The position numbers and the translations under genes were made by a program. A stretch of 47,681 bases of DNA from Lactarius indigo (taxonomy: Eukaryota > Basidiomycota > Agaricomycetes > Russulales > Russulaceae): assembly GCA_025766275.1 (NCBI GenBank), contig JAFKAC010000245.1:1-47681 (forward strand). Direction: 5' to 3'. Positions within the stretch are counted from its first letter, which is position 1, and each line of letters opens with the position of its first letter. The notes under the pieces were generated by a model that saw nothing but the letters and a program-made list of their open reading frames with translations, did no database searches and was not told where the DNA came from. Below, in pieces: positions 1-10,929 of this stretch.

Positions 1-2
1 CA

Positions 3-315
3 AACCCGTTTGGCCCACTTGGAGACCCCAGCGCGCTAATGCAGCTGCTAGGAGGGGCAGGAGGTGCTGGTTTCGGTCCCGGCGTCGGCGCTTCGCCTCT
101 TCCGGGAGCTCCTCCTCCCGAGGAGCGATTCCAGGTTCAACTCCAGGTGCGTACGCTTACCTACATCATGGCTGGCTGAAATCGACTGACCTGATTGGTA
201 GCAATTACAAGATATGGGATTCACTAACGCTTCTCAAAATGTGCGTGCACTGCTTGCGACAGGCGGGAATGTACACTCCGCAATAGAGTACATCCTCAAC
301 GGTGGCGGATTGTAG
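3..315 (+). CDS. DSK2: Ubiquilin/Dsk2-type shuttle protein, C-terminal end (partial)
   Basis: Only the last part of the gene is in the window. Exon 3-146 is open from the edge, a GT-AG intron spans 147-201, and the last exon 202-315 ends in TAG. The first exon is rich in Gly, Pro and Ala and contains an NPFG..P segment typical of the linker before the UBA domain. The last exon gives LQDMGF, then ALLATGGNVHSAIEYIL, a UBA domain with its MGF loop. Family knowledge: ubiquilins carry ubiquitinated clients to the proteasome, with an N-terminal ubiquitin-like domain (not seen here) docking on the proteasome. The extreme C-terminal UBA and the linker fit Dsk2 better than Rad23 or Ddi1. The start lies upstream of the window. 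Confidence 0.85.
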
Positions 316-857
316 GGCAGGAATTACCTTAATAGAGAGCGGGGAAGTAGTAGTTTCATTGTGCTGTAGCTGTCATTCCACTGCTTGACGCTCTCGCGGA
401 TCTTCTATGTGCCTGTATTAACTATGCGTGTATATACATCCTTAGTATCTTTCCCGAAGGGCGGATACCTGTGCAAGCGCATCGTTACGGTGTCTTGTTG
501 CACTCTAGCCTCAACGGCTATCTTGTGATTGACTCCCTTGCACACGTTGGTGCCTGATCATGAAACGATGGATGTACCCCGTAGATAATCCGTTAACCAC
601 ACCGATCTCGTCGAGACATACGGATACGATGAAGTATGGACCCATCGAAAAGCCCACAGCGTCGGAGCGGAGAACGGTCACTCTTCCATACGTGACGAGG
701 AAGAAGACGAAGATCTGCGACGGACGTGTTTGCGTGGGGCTATAGGCGGGATGACCATGCGTATATGGGAGCTCTCCGGAAGCAACTAGAACGCTCGCCC
801 AGGAATGCCCCCAGCACGGCTGCGGAGCCCCACCTGCCGAACTTGTACGATTGTTCT
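316..857. other. Intergenic stretch between two convergent 3' ends
   Basis: This lies between the stop of the Dsk2-like gene (+) and the stop of the NOPCHAP1-like gene (-), so it should hold both 3' UTRs. Open frames of 60-116 codons exist on both strands, but none shows a recognisable motif or a consistent splice pattern. I see no gene here that I can support. Confidence 0.5.
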
Positions 858-1622
858 TCAAGACGTGGCAGGAGAATCGTCATCATCCGCAGAAGGGAGC
901 ACCTGGATCAGCGGACGGGCGCGCTTTGGGAGCGGCCGTGTTTCTCTTCGCGTGTCGCGGGTGTGGCTAGCCGCGTTCTCGTCGTCGTCTTCCGAATCTG
1001 AGCCAGTGGACGAGGAAGAGGAAGAGGATGCGGACGAAGAAGACGAGGAGGACGATGACTCCGAATCTGAATCCGATTCGCCTGTCGTGTCGCTTCCGCT
1101 TTCCGCGCTGCTGGACGCCGAGTCCCCCCTACCCGCTCGTCGCTGTTCGAAGACGCCAAGGCCGAGGTTCTGAAAAGGTATGTTATAGTTTTTTCTTCTC
1201 CTTCTAGTTGACATTTACCCACCATCTGTATAACGCGTTCGTCTGTTTCTTCGATGTGCTCGATGTCGATGCTCTGCGGGTCTCTGTGCGACAGTTCCGC
1301 GTTGGACTGCTCGATCTGGGGCAGGAACTGTTGGACACGCGCGAGCACTATTTCGTCATGGGGTGTTGGAATTATCGAACGGTTAGAGAGTGATAACGTA
1401 CGTTCAGTCGGTGGTTCTACACCAAACGTTCTCCTGTCCCCAAAATCGAATGATAGATGTGGAGGCTCGGTGGTCGTCTCAGAGGGACCATCTCCGTTCA
1501 GCCTCTCCAGGATATTTTCTACATGCAAGATGTCAGTTCGTAAAATTGAAAAGATAGGAGATGTACACACGAAGCCTTTTCTGCCGTTGTTCTGCATCCT
1601 CAGCATCGAGTTTTTGAGCCAT
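858..1622 (-). CDS. NOPCHAP1/C12orf45-like protein (DUF4598), snoRNP assembly chaperone
   Basis: Exons on the minus strand are 1571-1622, 1223-1518 and 858-1169, giving 219 residues. Introns 1519-1570 and 1170-1222 have GT-AG ends and keep frame. The start MAQKLDAEDAEQRQ is the first Met in the first exon. The core reads VLARVQQFLPQIEQSN, then IQM spliced to NLGLGVFEQRR, which matches the conserved core of human C12orf45/NOPCHAP1 as I know it. The C-terminal third is an acidic Ser/Asp/Glu tail with long serine runs. Family knowledge: NOPCHAP1 bridges NOP58 and the R2TP complex during box C/D snoRNP assembly; fungal homologues are mostly unstudied. An in-frame 54-bp segment at 1348-1401 also looks like an intron, so a 201-residue form is possible. 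Confidence 0.75.
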
Positions 1623-1715
1623 GGTCAAGGAGTGGCGTCTGTGGTTAGGGTTATCCTCATCTTCGCAAACATATTCCGAGCCACAAATCGCGCATTGCGC
1701 GCACTTGTCTTGCCT
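1623..1715. promoter_or_regulatory. Shared divergent promoter region of NOPCHAP1-like gene and DUS1
   Basis: Only 93 bp separate the two start codons, which point away from each other. The stretch must hold both 5' UTRs and core promoters, unless transcription starts inside the neighbouring gene. No clear TATA box is seen. Confidence 0.6.
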
Positions 1716-3271
1716 ATGGAAGGCTCGACGCAAAACGTTTCTCCCGCACGGCGGAAACTACGGGGCTATGATTTTTATCGAGAAGTATTGGGAAGCCCGA
1801 AATATGTCGTGGCGCCGATGGTAGATCAAAGCGAACTTGTGCGTGGACTTTCGACTCTTACAGTAAATCCGCGGTTCTCATTGGGTGATTTCAGGCGTGG
1901 CGGACGCTGTCTAGGCGATATGGTGCACAAGTAAATCGTTGAAAACTTTGTAGAGGCAGATCCCTGACTCGACGGAATTCCTGTCTAGCTAGCATATACC
2001 CCCATGATCAACGCCAAGATGTATGCTAACAATAAGCGCAATGGTTATCGTGAGATAGCTTTCAACACCGCGCTTGGGGAAGAAGGAGGGCCGGGAGACC
2101 GCCCGCTCATCGTCCAGTTCTGCGCAAACGACCCCGAGCAGCTGCTCGCCTCCGCCAAGGCATTGGAGGCCCACTGCGATGCCGTGGATATCAATTTGGG
2201 ATGTCCGCAGGACATTGCGAAAAGGGGTCACTACGGGAGCTTTCTACAGGATGAATGGGATCTAATTTATAAACTCAGTGCGTCGTGTGCCCTTGCTAAT
2301 TTGGCGGTAGGTGCTGACGGTAGACTCAACCGAAGTTAATACGCTGCATACGAACCTGTCAATACCGGTCACGGCCAAATGCCGCGTGTTTCCCTCGCTA
2401 GAAAAAACGGTCGAATACGCAAAGATGCTCGAGCGCGCCGGAGCCCAGATCATTACATGCCACGGCCGGACGCGCGAGCAACGTGGCCACAACACCGTGT
2501 GCCGATCTCCTTCCGTGCCCTCTATACCTTTAGCACTCAACATAACGTACAGGGTCTCGCGGACTGGGCGAAAATACGCGCCGTGAAGCAGGCGGTGTCC
2601 GTGCCCGTATTCGCGAACGGCAACATCCTCACACACGCCGACATCGCGCGCTGCCTCGCCGAGACCGGCGCGGACGCCGTCATGTCCGCCGAGGGACAAC
2701 TATACAATCCCGCGCTTTTCGCCCCTTCGCCCTCTTCCGCGTCGGGGGACGGCTTGCACCCACGACACGCGGACCTCGCGCTCGAGTACCTGGACATCAT
2801 CTCGAGTCAAAAGACACCTACACCCCCGAGCGGTATTAAGGGCCACCTGTTCAAGCTCCTGCGGCCTGCGATCGCACGCGAAATCGACCTGCGCGATGCG
2901 CTGGGCAGACTGCGTGGGCCGGACCTCGGGCCTTACTACGACATCGTGCGGGAGATGAAGATGAGGATGGATAGGGATGAAGAGGCGGCTGGAGGGGAGG
3001 AGACGGAGACGGAGGGAGTGTTTCCGCACTGGGTCGCGCAGCCGTATGTGCGGCCGCTGCCTGCAGAAAACAAGTCACTTGCGGAGGGTGGGTCGCTGAT
3101 TAACTCTGGTCTGCTTGCTGACGGGCTTCGCGTTCAGAGCCCCCTGCTACGGTGGCAAAACGTCCGCACTCGGGGCGGACGCCGGATCCTGAGGACGACG
3201 ACGAGGTAAAGCGGGTTAGACACGACGATGTAGGACAGATACTGTCGCCAGCCACGGCCCTGGTGGCATGA
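1716..3271 (+). CDS. DUS1: tRNA-dihydrouridine(16/17) synthase, Dus1 type
   Basis: Six exons, 1716-1838, 1895-1930, 1989-2277, 2336-2496, 2553-3087 and 3138-3271, give 425 residues in perfect phase. Family signatures in order: [18 protein letters not shown] (FMN site, about residues 26-43), [40 protein letters not shown] (Cys125 is the expected catalytic acid), [26 protein letters not shown] and VFANGNI. The C-terminus [12 protein letters not shown] then [10 protein letters not shown] is typical of eukaryotic Dus1. The protein should reduce uridines 16 and 17 in the D-loop of cytosolic tRNAs, using FMN and NADPH. If the last intron (3088-3137) is not removed, translation instead ends at 3209 with an unrelated tail. 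The conserved KRVR ending supports splicing. Head-to-head with the NOPCHAP1-like gene. Confidence 0.93.
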
Positions 3272-3770
3272 TTGGAGTGTCCCACGACTTTATGCGCCAC
3301 CTCGTAAATGCGACCCGATTGCGCACTTCAGAGAGCTCAATGGCATTGGTGTTCTGTGCGACCAAATAGAAGGCTTAACAGATGCCGTAGCTTCGAGGGA
3401 GTAAAGTACACTTGAGCAATACTGAACCCCTCGGCAACGATCGCTGAAAGAACCCACCGACTACCGTGGACGATCTGTTTCCGAGACGTCATGTGAACTC
3501 CAAGGGCCACATGCTAACGTGCATCATGGAATGAGTATTTCGCGTGTGCGCGCTTTGCTAGTCGACGCCTCGGCGCCGAGAGTATTCTGATGTAAAGTTA
3601 GGCCCGGTAATTATTGACAGAATTCTCTCGTTCGTCTCTTGTCATTTGTCCCAGGGCGGTATTGCATTGTGTCCATACATAGCGTTGTAGAATAAGATTA
3701 CGTCATCACGTTAAAGAGACCAAGGACGCGTGGCCTGCCAGTGAGCAGGGATATCCTGTACTAATCTACC
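3272..3770. other. Intergenic region, DUS1 3' UTR and PSMA1 promoter
   Basis: About 500 bp between two same-direction genes. No long open frame with coding character and no repeat was seen. It should contain the DUS1 terminator and the promoter of the proteasome gene. Confidence 0.5.
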
Positions 3771-4912
3771 ATGGTATGGTCACTTTCCTGTACGCTGTTG
3801 GACCCGATGGGTTACAATAAAAACAGTTCCGCAACACCTACGACTCGGACAACACTGTCTTCTCACCACAAGGCAGATTACATCAAGTAGAATACGCGCT
3901 CGAAGCCGTCAAGCAGGGTTCAGCAGCGGTCGGCCTGCGCTCTAAAACGCATGCCATTCTCCTCGCTCTCAAGGTGCGTCTCTACCATCACTAATCGCTC
4001 GTTCGTTCACACGCCCCCTGTTCTAGCGCTCGAGCGGCGAGCTGGCCTCATACCAGCAAAAGATGTTTCGCATCGACGATCACGTCGGCATCGCGATCGC
4101 AGGCTTGACATCCGATGCGCGCGTCCTCAGGTGCGTCACTTCTCTCACAAATCCATCGAGGCGAGCCGGGAACACTCCTTCTCACTATGCTGTGCAGCAA
4201 TTTCATGCGCCAGCAAGCCATGGGGTCGAAGATGGCGTTCAACCGGCCCGTCCCCGTCAACCGCCTCGTATCCGCCATCGCAGACAGTGCGTCCTGCGTT
4301 CTTCCCTCCATTCTTGCGATAAAGCTGATGACGCGTCGTATCAGAGGCCCAGGTGAATACGCAAGAATATGGCCGGCGTCCGTATGGCGTCGGCTTCCTT
4401 GTCGTCGGGCTGGACCACACTGGCCCACACCTGTACGAGTTCTCACCGAGCGGCACCTCCTTCGAGTACTTCGCCGTCTCGATCGGCGCGCGCAGCCAGA
4501 GTGCCAAGACCTACCTAGAGAAGCACTTTGAATCCTTTGCCGACTGTACGTCTCCTTTTTTTTTTTTTTCTTTCTCACATTGAGCTATATACATATCTGT
4601 GCGCGTGTAGGCGATTTGGGAGACCTGATTCGACACGGGTTGCATGCCCTTCGCGAGACGCTCCAGCAGGACAAGGAACTCACGATCAACAACACCGCCA
4701 TTGGCATCGTCGGCCCCGCTGGAGTACATGAGGCCGCCGGCACCTCCGTCGACTTTCGGATTCTTGAAGGTTCTCCGATCGAGGTGTACCTCCAGACCAT
4801 GCAGCCGAAAGAGGTTCCGCCGCCTACCGCCCCCGCAGCGTCCGCTTCCACCTCAACACCTGCGGCGCCCCCACCCGCCGCGGGCGACGAGGACGTGCAG
4901 ATGTCAGAGTAG
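3771..4912 (+). CDS. PRE5: 20S proteasome subunit alpha6 (PSMA1/Pre5)
   Basis: Exons are 3771-3773, 3827-3973, 4027-4130, 4198-4286, 4345-4545 and 4611-4912, 281 residues. The first coding exon is only the ATG; the next continues [20 protein letters not shown] and then [11 protein letters not shown], the N-terminal signature of proteasome alpha subunits. [18 protein letters not shown] is specific for alpha6. Other family segments are [42 protein letters not shown] and [14 protein letters not shown]. The C-terminal tail after EVYLQTM is rich in Pro and Ala and ends in an acidic segment. It forms part of the outer alpha ring of the 20S core and is not itself catalytic. All five introns are 53-67 nt with GT-AG ends. 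Confidence 0.96.
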
Positions 4913-5054
4913 TAGATGGTGGAAACCACTTTGTGCAAAATCGAGGTGCGAGGTGTTAGTTAGTAGGTTGTATATCATACGGGGTGTGTGGTCATGAATG
5001 ACAACACGGAACTTCACTGCATACTGTCGTCGTATTCTCGAAATAGTCGTGTTA

Positions 5055-5255
5055 TCAGTTCAGGAGCCGCCCATCCATCAGCCAGAACTTGTAGACTAGG
5101 ACTCGGAGGATGACAAGCCCAGCGAGTGCAGCATGAAGCTGAAGCGCCGCGGTTGCGGTCCCATGACGTATTCCAAGCTTCCGCGCGTTCCTGGGGCCAA
5201 TCGCCCCCAGGATCCCACTCTCCGCACGCACTCCAGTGATGCGACTGGAATACAT
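5055..5255 (-). CDS. Possible 66-residue single-pass membrane protein
   Basis: An uninterrupted minus-strand frame of 66 codons with GC-rich third positions, as in neighbouring genes. It starts MYSSRITGVRAESGILGAIG and has one likely membrane helix (LQLHAALAGLVILRVLVYKF) before the short tail WLMDGRLLN. The basic, Arg-rich N-terminus with no acidic cluster would suit a small mitochondrial protein, but that is a guess. Family not recognised. It lies tail-to-tail with PSMA1 and 149 bp head-to-head from the HAM1-like gene. It could be a chance frame. Confidence 0.4.
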   Translation of the reverse strand: MYSSRITGVRAESGILGAIGPRNARKLGIRHGTATAALQLHAALAGLVILRVLVYKFWLMDGRLLN

Positions 5256-5404
5256 ATGTTGGGGCCTGTATGCGCCAAGTTTTGATCACGTGATTAGTTT
5301 TTCCACGATGACATCACAGATGGATTGGCACCCGCGTAAAGTGACGTCGTGTGCACTCTTTTCAGTTTATATATCGCAAGAACAACGATGGGTTCCACTA
5401 TATC

Positions 5405-8320
5405 ATGTCTCTCCCCAACGCTACCAGAGATACCACCGAACATCCCAGCAAGTACGCCGTCCCTGCCCCCGTAAACAGGCGTGAACAAGCCGCTGATGTC
5501 GATCGCAAGGTATCTCGCCCGATTTGTCTGCTTCCTTGCTCAGCTAACGTTGCTGCCTCTTTTTAGCTCCGCTTCTATGGTGCCATAGAAGCATTCCGAC
5601 AAGGGCGTTATCCCTCCAATCAACAAATCGACGCCGCTCTCAAATATGTCCTCGACCACTCTCTCGTAGATCAAGACAGGCTCTCTTCGGACGGTCACAA
5701 ACTTATTCAAGACGGTCGCGATATTATTGAGACCGCCCGCCTCATTGTCCGAGAGAAGAATGCCGACGAGATCTTCCAGAGCTTTATGTGGAATATCAAC
5801 TACGAAGAACTTAGTACTGTTAAGAAGGATCCGAGCGAGGTACTTCCCGCCGACAAGTCGAAGGTCAAGGACGATGCTCACGAGGGTAAGTCTCCACGAT
5901 CGTCCTCCTCTCCTCTGGTGACCTCCTTACACATCACCACCTGCAGCCGCGCGCCACCTTCGCACTCTTGGAAACCTCGTTGTGACCAATCGTGAAGTCC
6001 GTAAAATTCTTGCCGACTTTTCCGTCATAGGCCGTCAGATTCTCGCTCGCACCGCCACAAATGTAATCGACCGCGTTGCCCCCACCCAGGAGGCTCTCGC
6101 GGACGTTGATCGCCCTGCTCCTCCCGACCAGTTTGAAACAGCTGGTGGGAAGACCGTTGGCCCTGACGAGACTCCTGTCGCGGAGCTGGGTGCTCCTGCA
6201 GCCGATGGGGCAGCTCGCCTCGACCTACATAGCGGAGTGGAGGTCGTGCACGAAGAACAAGTACTGGATGCAAGTCAAACCGCGGACAAGGCAAAGGGCC
6301 GTGCCCAGGAAGTCGCAGACGAAGCCAATGCGATAGCTGAGTATGTATTCATTCGTAGCAACTGTCGTTCAAACTGACGACTGGCATAGCGAGGTTGCCC
6401 AACCAAGCACCGACACAGAAGCCCAAAAAACTGGGCTCAAAGGTCGCTTGCAGAAATTGAAGGTAAATATCAGGTCTATTCTATCAAATTCTCTCGGTCT
6501 CACCTGTTTTTACATAGAATGGACTGTCTGACCGCGTTCCTCATGAACACAAAGCTACTGCCCGCGAAAAGTTTGAGCACGGCCGCAAGGTACTCGAAGA
6601 AGATTACTTCCCCGAGGATCGTCGCGACCAGTTCATTTATCGTGGGAAAAAGGTAAGAGCGATGCGTGAACCCTATCATATGTGCCAATAATTTGTGTTA
6701 GGTCATTCTTGAGTGCCAGAAGCACCACGATTACCAAGAGAGCATTCGTTGGCTTCTTGCTACCATTGAGGAGTACTCTAGCCACGGAAAGCATATCGCT
6801 AGAGAGTCCGGAAGTACGATCGCACAGGTAAGTGTAATACCCATTCAACAGCAACACTTTCGTCGCTGAAGCTATCATTTCCGAAGGACAATGTCCTCCA
6901 TACGGCAACTTCTCAGATTCGTACTCTACTGGAGCGCATCGCCAATGGGAAATCTATGGACATTATCATCGACGCCATAAACAACCTAATTGATCATGCA
7001 AAAACCGACGAGGAGTTCCGTCGGTGGTTCCAATCGGTCGGCGCTTACTCACGCAAGGTCTTGCTTGAGCCAGGCTACGTTCTTGAACCAAGGTGCAATT
7101 CGGAGGGCCGTGGGGTTCGGGATTCTGGCCGCCGCTTCTATGACGAGAAATACAAATCGCAGTTCGACCACCTATTCGATTCGATCGGAACCTGGTTTAG
7201 CGCCATGGGCGAAGATCCTCTCAATAAACGCTTCGGTGACGATTGGGCGCGCTTTACTCACGATCTACTCTTTGATCGTGAGGGTAGCCTTAAGTTTAAG
7301 CCCGACCTTTGGATGGATATTCGCAAGGTTATCATACCATCAATCGTTGATCGCGTACGCTGTTTTGTTTCTGTCTTTCTAACTAATGACTTGACGGATT
7401 GCATAGGTCGGACACGTCCCTATCCCGCGGGTCGAGTACACGGACGATTCACTGGATCTTGTCGTCGAGAACCTTACCCTTCAGGGTCGCAATCTCCTCC
7501 CAAACATTGTAGAGTTCGATGCATCCAACTCTATGAAGTTTTCGCCATACAACACTACTAGCGATTCTAGCCGCCATGAGTTTAAGCTTACGTTCAGGCA
7601 AATTCAGGCGGACATGCGAGACGTTGCCTTCTACTACCGCAAGAAGACCGGCATCCCAAAGATAGCCGACTCAGGACTCGCTGATGTACTGCTAGGTGGC
7701 GGAGGACTCACTGTATGTGTTCGTCTATTCTAAGTTTGTTTCTGTCCTCACGACGATCAGGTTACGGTGGAGCTTGCATCTGCGGCTAACGATAAATCAT
7801 CCATTTTCAAAGTGCGGAACGTTCGAGTCAAGGTCCACTCGCTCAAGTTCTCCATCCACGGCTCCAAGCGTGACATTTTGTACAAGACCCTCAGGCCATT
7901 AGCAAGTGTCCTCATTAAGAGGCAAATACAAAAGGCAGTCGCGGATGCCATAAAGACTGGGATGGAATACGTCGACGGCCAGCTCGTCTCCGTACGCGAC
8001 CGCGTGGACGAGGCACGTGCGTCCTCGGATAGCTCACGCACAGACGTGTTGCGTGCCGCGTTTCAACGCAAGAAAGAGGATGCGGAAGAGCCCGCCAGTG
8101 TGAAGACCGCAGAACGCAAGAGTCAGTTCAAGGTTGTTGCAAAGCGCGATTCTGCGATTCTTCCACAGCTCGGACACCCATCGGGCTGGGCTACAAAGGT
8201 TCAGGAACGTACAGAGGCGGCTGGAACAGGCGAAAGTTGGCATTCGGATGCGTATGTTTTCTTGCCCTTCCTTCCCCGCCCTGTCTGATTACACAATTGC
8301 GCAGGTTTACGATCGTTTGA
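5405..8320 (+). CDS. HAM1-like protein (HAM1_N/HAM1_C, formerly DUF4449)
   Basis: Ten exons, 5405-5509, 5567-5885, 5947-6340, 6390-6462, 6518-6652, 6702-6827, 6887-7354, 7407-7712, 7761-8251 and 8305-8320, give 810 residues with all phases closing. The last exon is 16 nt and supplies the ending SDAFTIV, the usual end of this family as I recall it. The N-terminal helical part includes LRFYGAIEAFRQGRYPSNQQ and a long polar linker (about residues 200-280). The C-terminal part is beta-rich (VTVELASA, VRVKVHSLKFSIHGSKRDIL, then LYKTLRPLASVLIKRQI), resembling the lipid-binding TULIP style; that resemblance is inference. A basic stretch, ERKSQFKVVAKRD, is near the end. Biochemical function is unknown to me. 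The 3' end from about 7957 is duplicated downstream at 13237. Confidence 0.85.
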
Positions 8321-8765
8321 ACTTTTTCTTTTCTCTTTTTTAAAATTGTTTGGACTTTTCCCCTGTTACCTGGCGTCTAGCGCTTACTTGACTTTTCATA
8401 ATCGGCGTCGTATTGAGTCAAAAATAATTTCACATGTACCATCCGACGAGTTGGGGTCGCGTAGTAGGTTATGAGCGATTGTCCTGTATTTCTCCATACC
8501 CTTCCAGATAATGTTTGTACGATCGAAGGCTTTTTACTGCATGGCAAGGCGCCTACAATGATGGCTTTCCTAAATAGTGTGCGTTGTTGCGGTGTGATAG
8601 TACAATGACTTGATAATACGATTCCAATCCAATGTCTGTCCTCTGTTACTAATAGTATGTGGTCCCTGGAACGGTTATCCCTGCCATATATAGAAGTGGG
8701 TAGAGCAAGGGGTAGGAGACGGCGTTAAAAAGTGATTTCATTTGTGAGCGAGCTACGCAGAAATA

Positions 8766-10600
8766 CAGTACCGTGGCATCACCTTGCTTGTCAAGGTCTT
8801 ATGCAAGCTCGTATGCAAGTCTTATGCCAGGTATGGATCGCAAAGAATACCAAATAAATCTGAGATTGAGATTCGCAAAGACGACCAAATAACGATCACG
8901 CAAAACTTGACATGAACGCGAACGATCTTTTTGTGATGACTTGGATGACACCCGCTGGTTTCCTCGCATGGCGCAATCGAGTGAAATTGTTGTGTTCATA
9001 TAGCTCATAAACGTTATAAACGCTTCATCACAAAGGGTGCCTTCCTCGCCCCACGGCACGCTACCACCCTCAGTCAACACCACCTGTCCACCTGCTAAGT
9101 GAGGCCAATAAAAGGTACCAATCATATATTTTGACTCTGGGTGGTACAAACATCTTCAAAGCTAATACACACGCTCGTTTGAGCAGACCCAGTCAGTAGA
9201 GTAGTGGGGCCGTTTGAAAGACTATTATACTTGGTTTTGGTTGGCAGCAGAAATCAATAGATGTAATGAAAACGTACGAGGGGCCTCTGCACTGAGCATG
9301 CATGTCTAGCGTTTTCCCATAGGCTTGGAAGCAGGGCCTTTCGGGTGAAAAGGGGAATGCCTGGAGTACGTTGGTTTAGGTAGGGGAAGTTACTATCGTC
9401 GACGTACGGCTTAGGAGGATATGGTTCCCTTGTCCTGGGGTTGTGTTTGAGTGCTATAGGAGGTGGGTGAAGCGAAACACGCTAGACGTACACCGGGGGC
9501 ACAGGTGGAACTTTGGGAGAACTCCTGGGTACCAAATAGATCAGATCAAGGAATGTCTTAGGCTGTCAGGGAGGTGAGGTGGTACTTCACAGCGCTGTTG
9601 GTTGTCTTGGAAGTCGTTGAGGACATATCGGGTGCCAGTGGTGTAGTTCTTCACCTCGGTTGCTAAGGTGGCAGGTTGATATTGCATCCAAATTGCAAAT
9701 AAGGACAAACCGAAGCTGTTTGCATAATCATTTTTCCATCGCGTTACAGTACTGTAGTGCCCGTGCATACCAACAGCTGCATCCCTCATATTAAAACTCG
9801 CGTACCGTTCAAGCTTTTAAGTCTTGATTTAATCTGTACAAACTTGGCCGCATGAGATAAACGCTGACAGTTTGAATGTCAGTCTGAGTGGGTCCCTCAC
9901 CAGAGGCATGTAAGAGCAGATTCGCCCAAGTGAAGTCTCACTTGTGCAACGTTCCCCAATCACTTCGATCAATTGCTGGCTGTTCCAATGACCTTCACTT
10001 GTACGTCACCCAAGCATGCTGCTTGGGGCGCTGGCAGATCTGTGAAGACAGAGACGAACATACGATTCCCTCATTGCACTTCCGCGCAAAAATTGACACG
10101 TATAAGTAAAAGTCATTAACTTGGTCATTAGAGGACCTGACCAATGACCAATGACCGATCAAAGTGACGTGCAACACCCACATGGATGTTTGCTTGAGCG
10201 AAAGTGCTCTTATATGCCTCGAAAGTCGAGGTAAAATAGTTGTACGCTTGAAAGGACGATGTGGGCACTGGCGTCGACGGGGTGTGGCAGCATCCTCATG
10301 TACCGACACATGAGTGGAATGATAACCACTCCATATGGCACCATGACTGGTGCGAACATGGTCGCGATAGGTGGCTCCAATTCAATGATGGGCATTGGCA
10401 GAGGTGGGATTGGCACGGCGTGCCTCTCGATATACGTCGGGATGGAGGTGTGAGGCGGAGAAGGAATACATGCACATATGGACGATTTCTCACTGCCATG
10501 CATGGTGAAACATATATGCAACAGACAGAAAAAAGAATTGTGTCGTTACGTTTGCTGCACAAACACCTCCAGCTAAACCGATGAACGGGATAAGCAACGT
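8766..10600. other. Unit A-specific insertion, no recognisable gene
   Basis: About 1.8 kb present in unit A and absent at the equivalent place in unit B (near 15050-15080). Minus-strand open frames lie at 8799-9149 (116 codons) and 9541-9789 (82 codons), with another open stretch near 9270-9480. None shows a family signature. No terminal inverted repeat, poly(A) tail or clear target-site duplication was found. It could be an old transposon remnant or ancestral spacer lost from unit B. The rest of 8321-10929 also holds no gene I can support, apart from an 18-19 nt A tract near 10880. Confidence 0.5.
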
Positions 10601-10929
10601 TACAGTCAACGAAGTCGACACCTATTCGGGTAAATTACGGTAGAATGACTGATTGACGTTGCGGCCAGCTCCGCCAAGTAATTAGTATTTGTAAGGACCA
10701 TGTCCTCACCGGGCACGTAACAACGATAGACATTAGATACCACACGATCTCACTGGTAAAATACCCTATGCTCGATCACTGAAAATGAACGTAGTCTGTC
10801 TTCATGTTTCTTATCTTCCATTAACATCCTAGAACCATTTATGCTGCCCCTTGGGTCGACCGACATTCGCACATATGGTCAAAAAAAAAAAAAAAAAAAC
10901 GCAGGGAGCCTGGTGGCTCTGAGATATAT

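Noticed and set aside
858..1169. Plus-strand acidic Asp/Glu-rich frame opposite the NOPCHAP1-like tail
   Set aside because: It is the antisense of serine-coding repeats in the real gene (AGC/TCG runs give Asp/Glu-rich reading on the other strand), with no signature of its own.
2553..3209. Longer DUS1 reading to a stop at 3209
   Set aside because: Removing the GT-AG intron 3088-3137 restores the conserved [10 protein letters not shown] ending, so the unspliced reading is unlikely.
10259..10453. Met/Gly-rich 64-codon frame with repeats of MxGIGRGG type
   Set aside because: Short, overlaps an equally long frame on the other strand, and no family was recognised.
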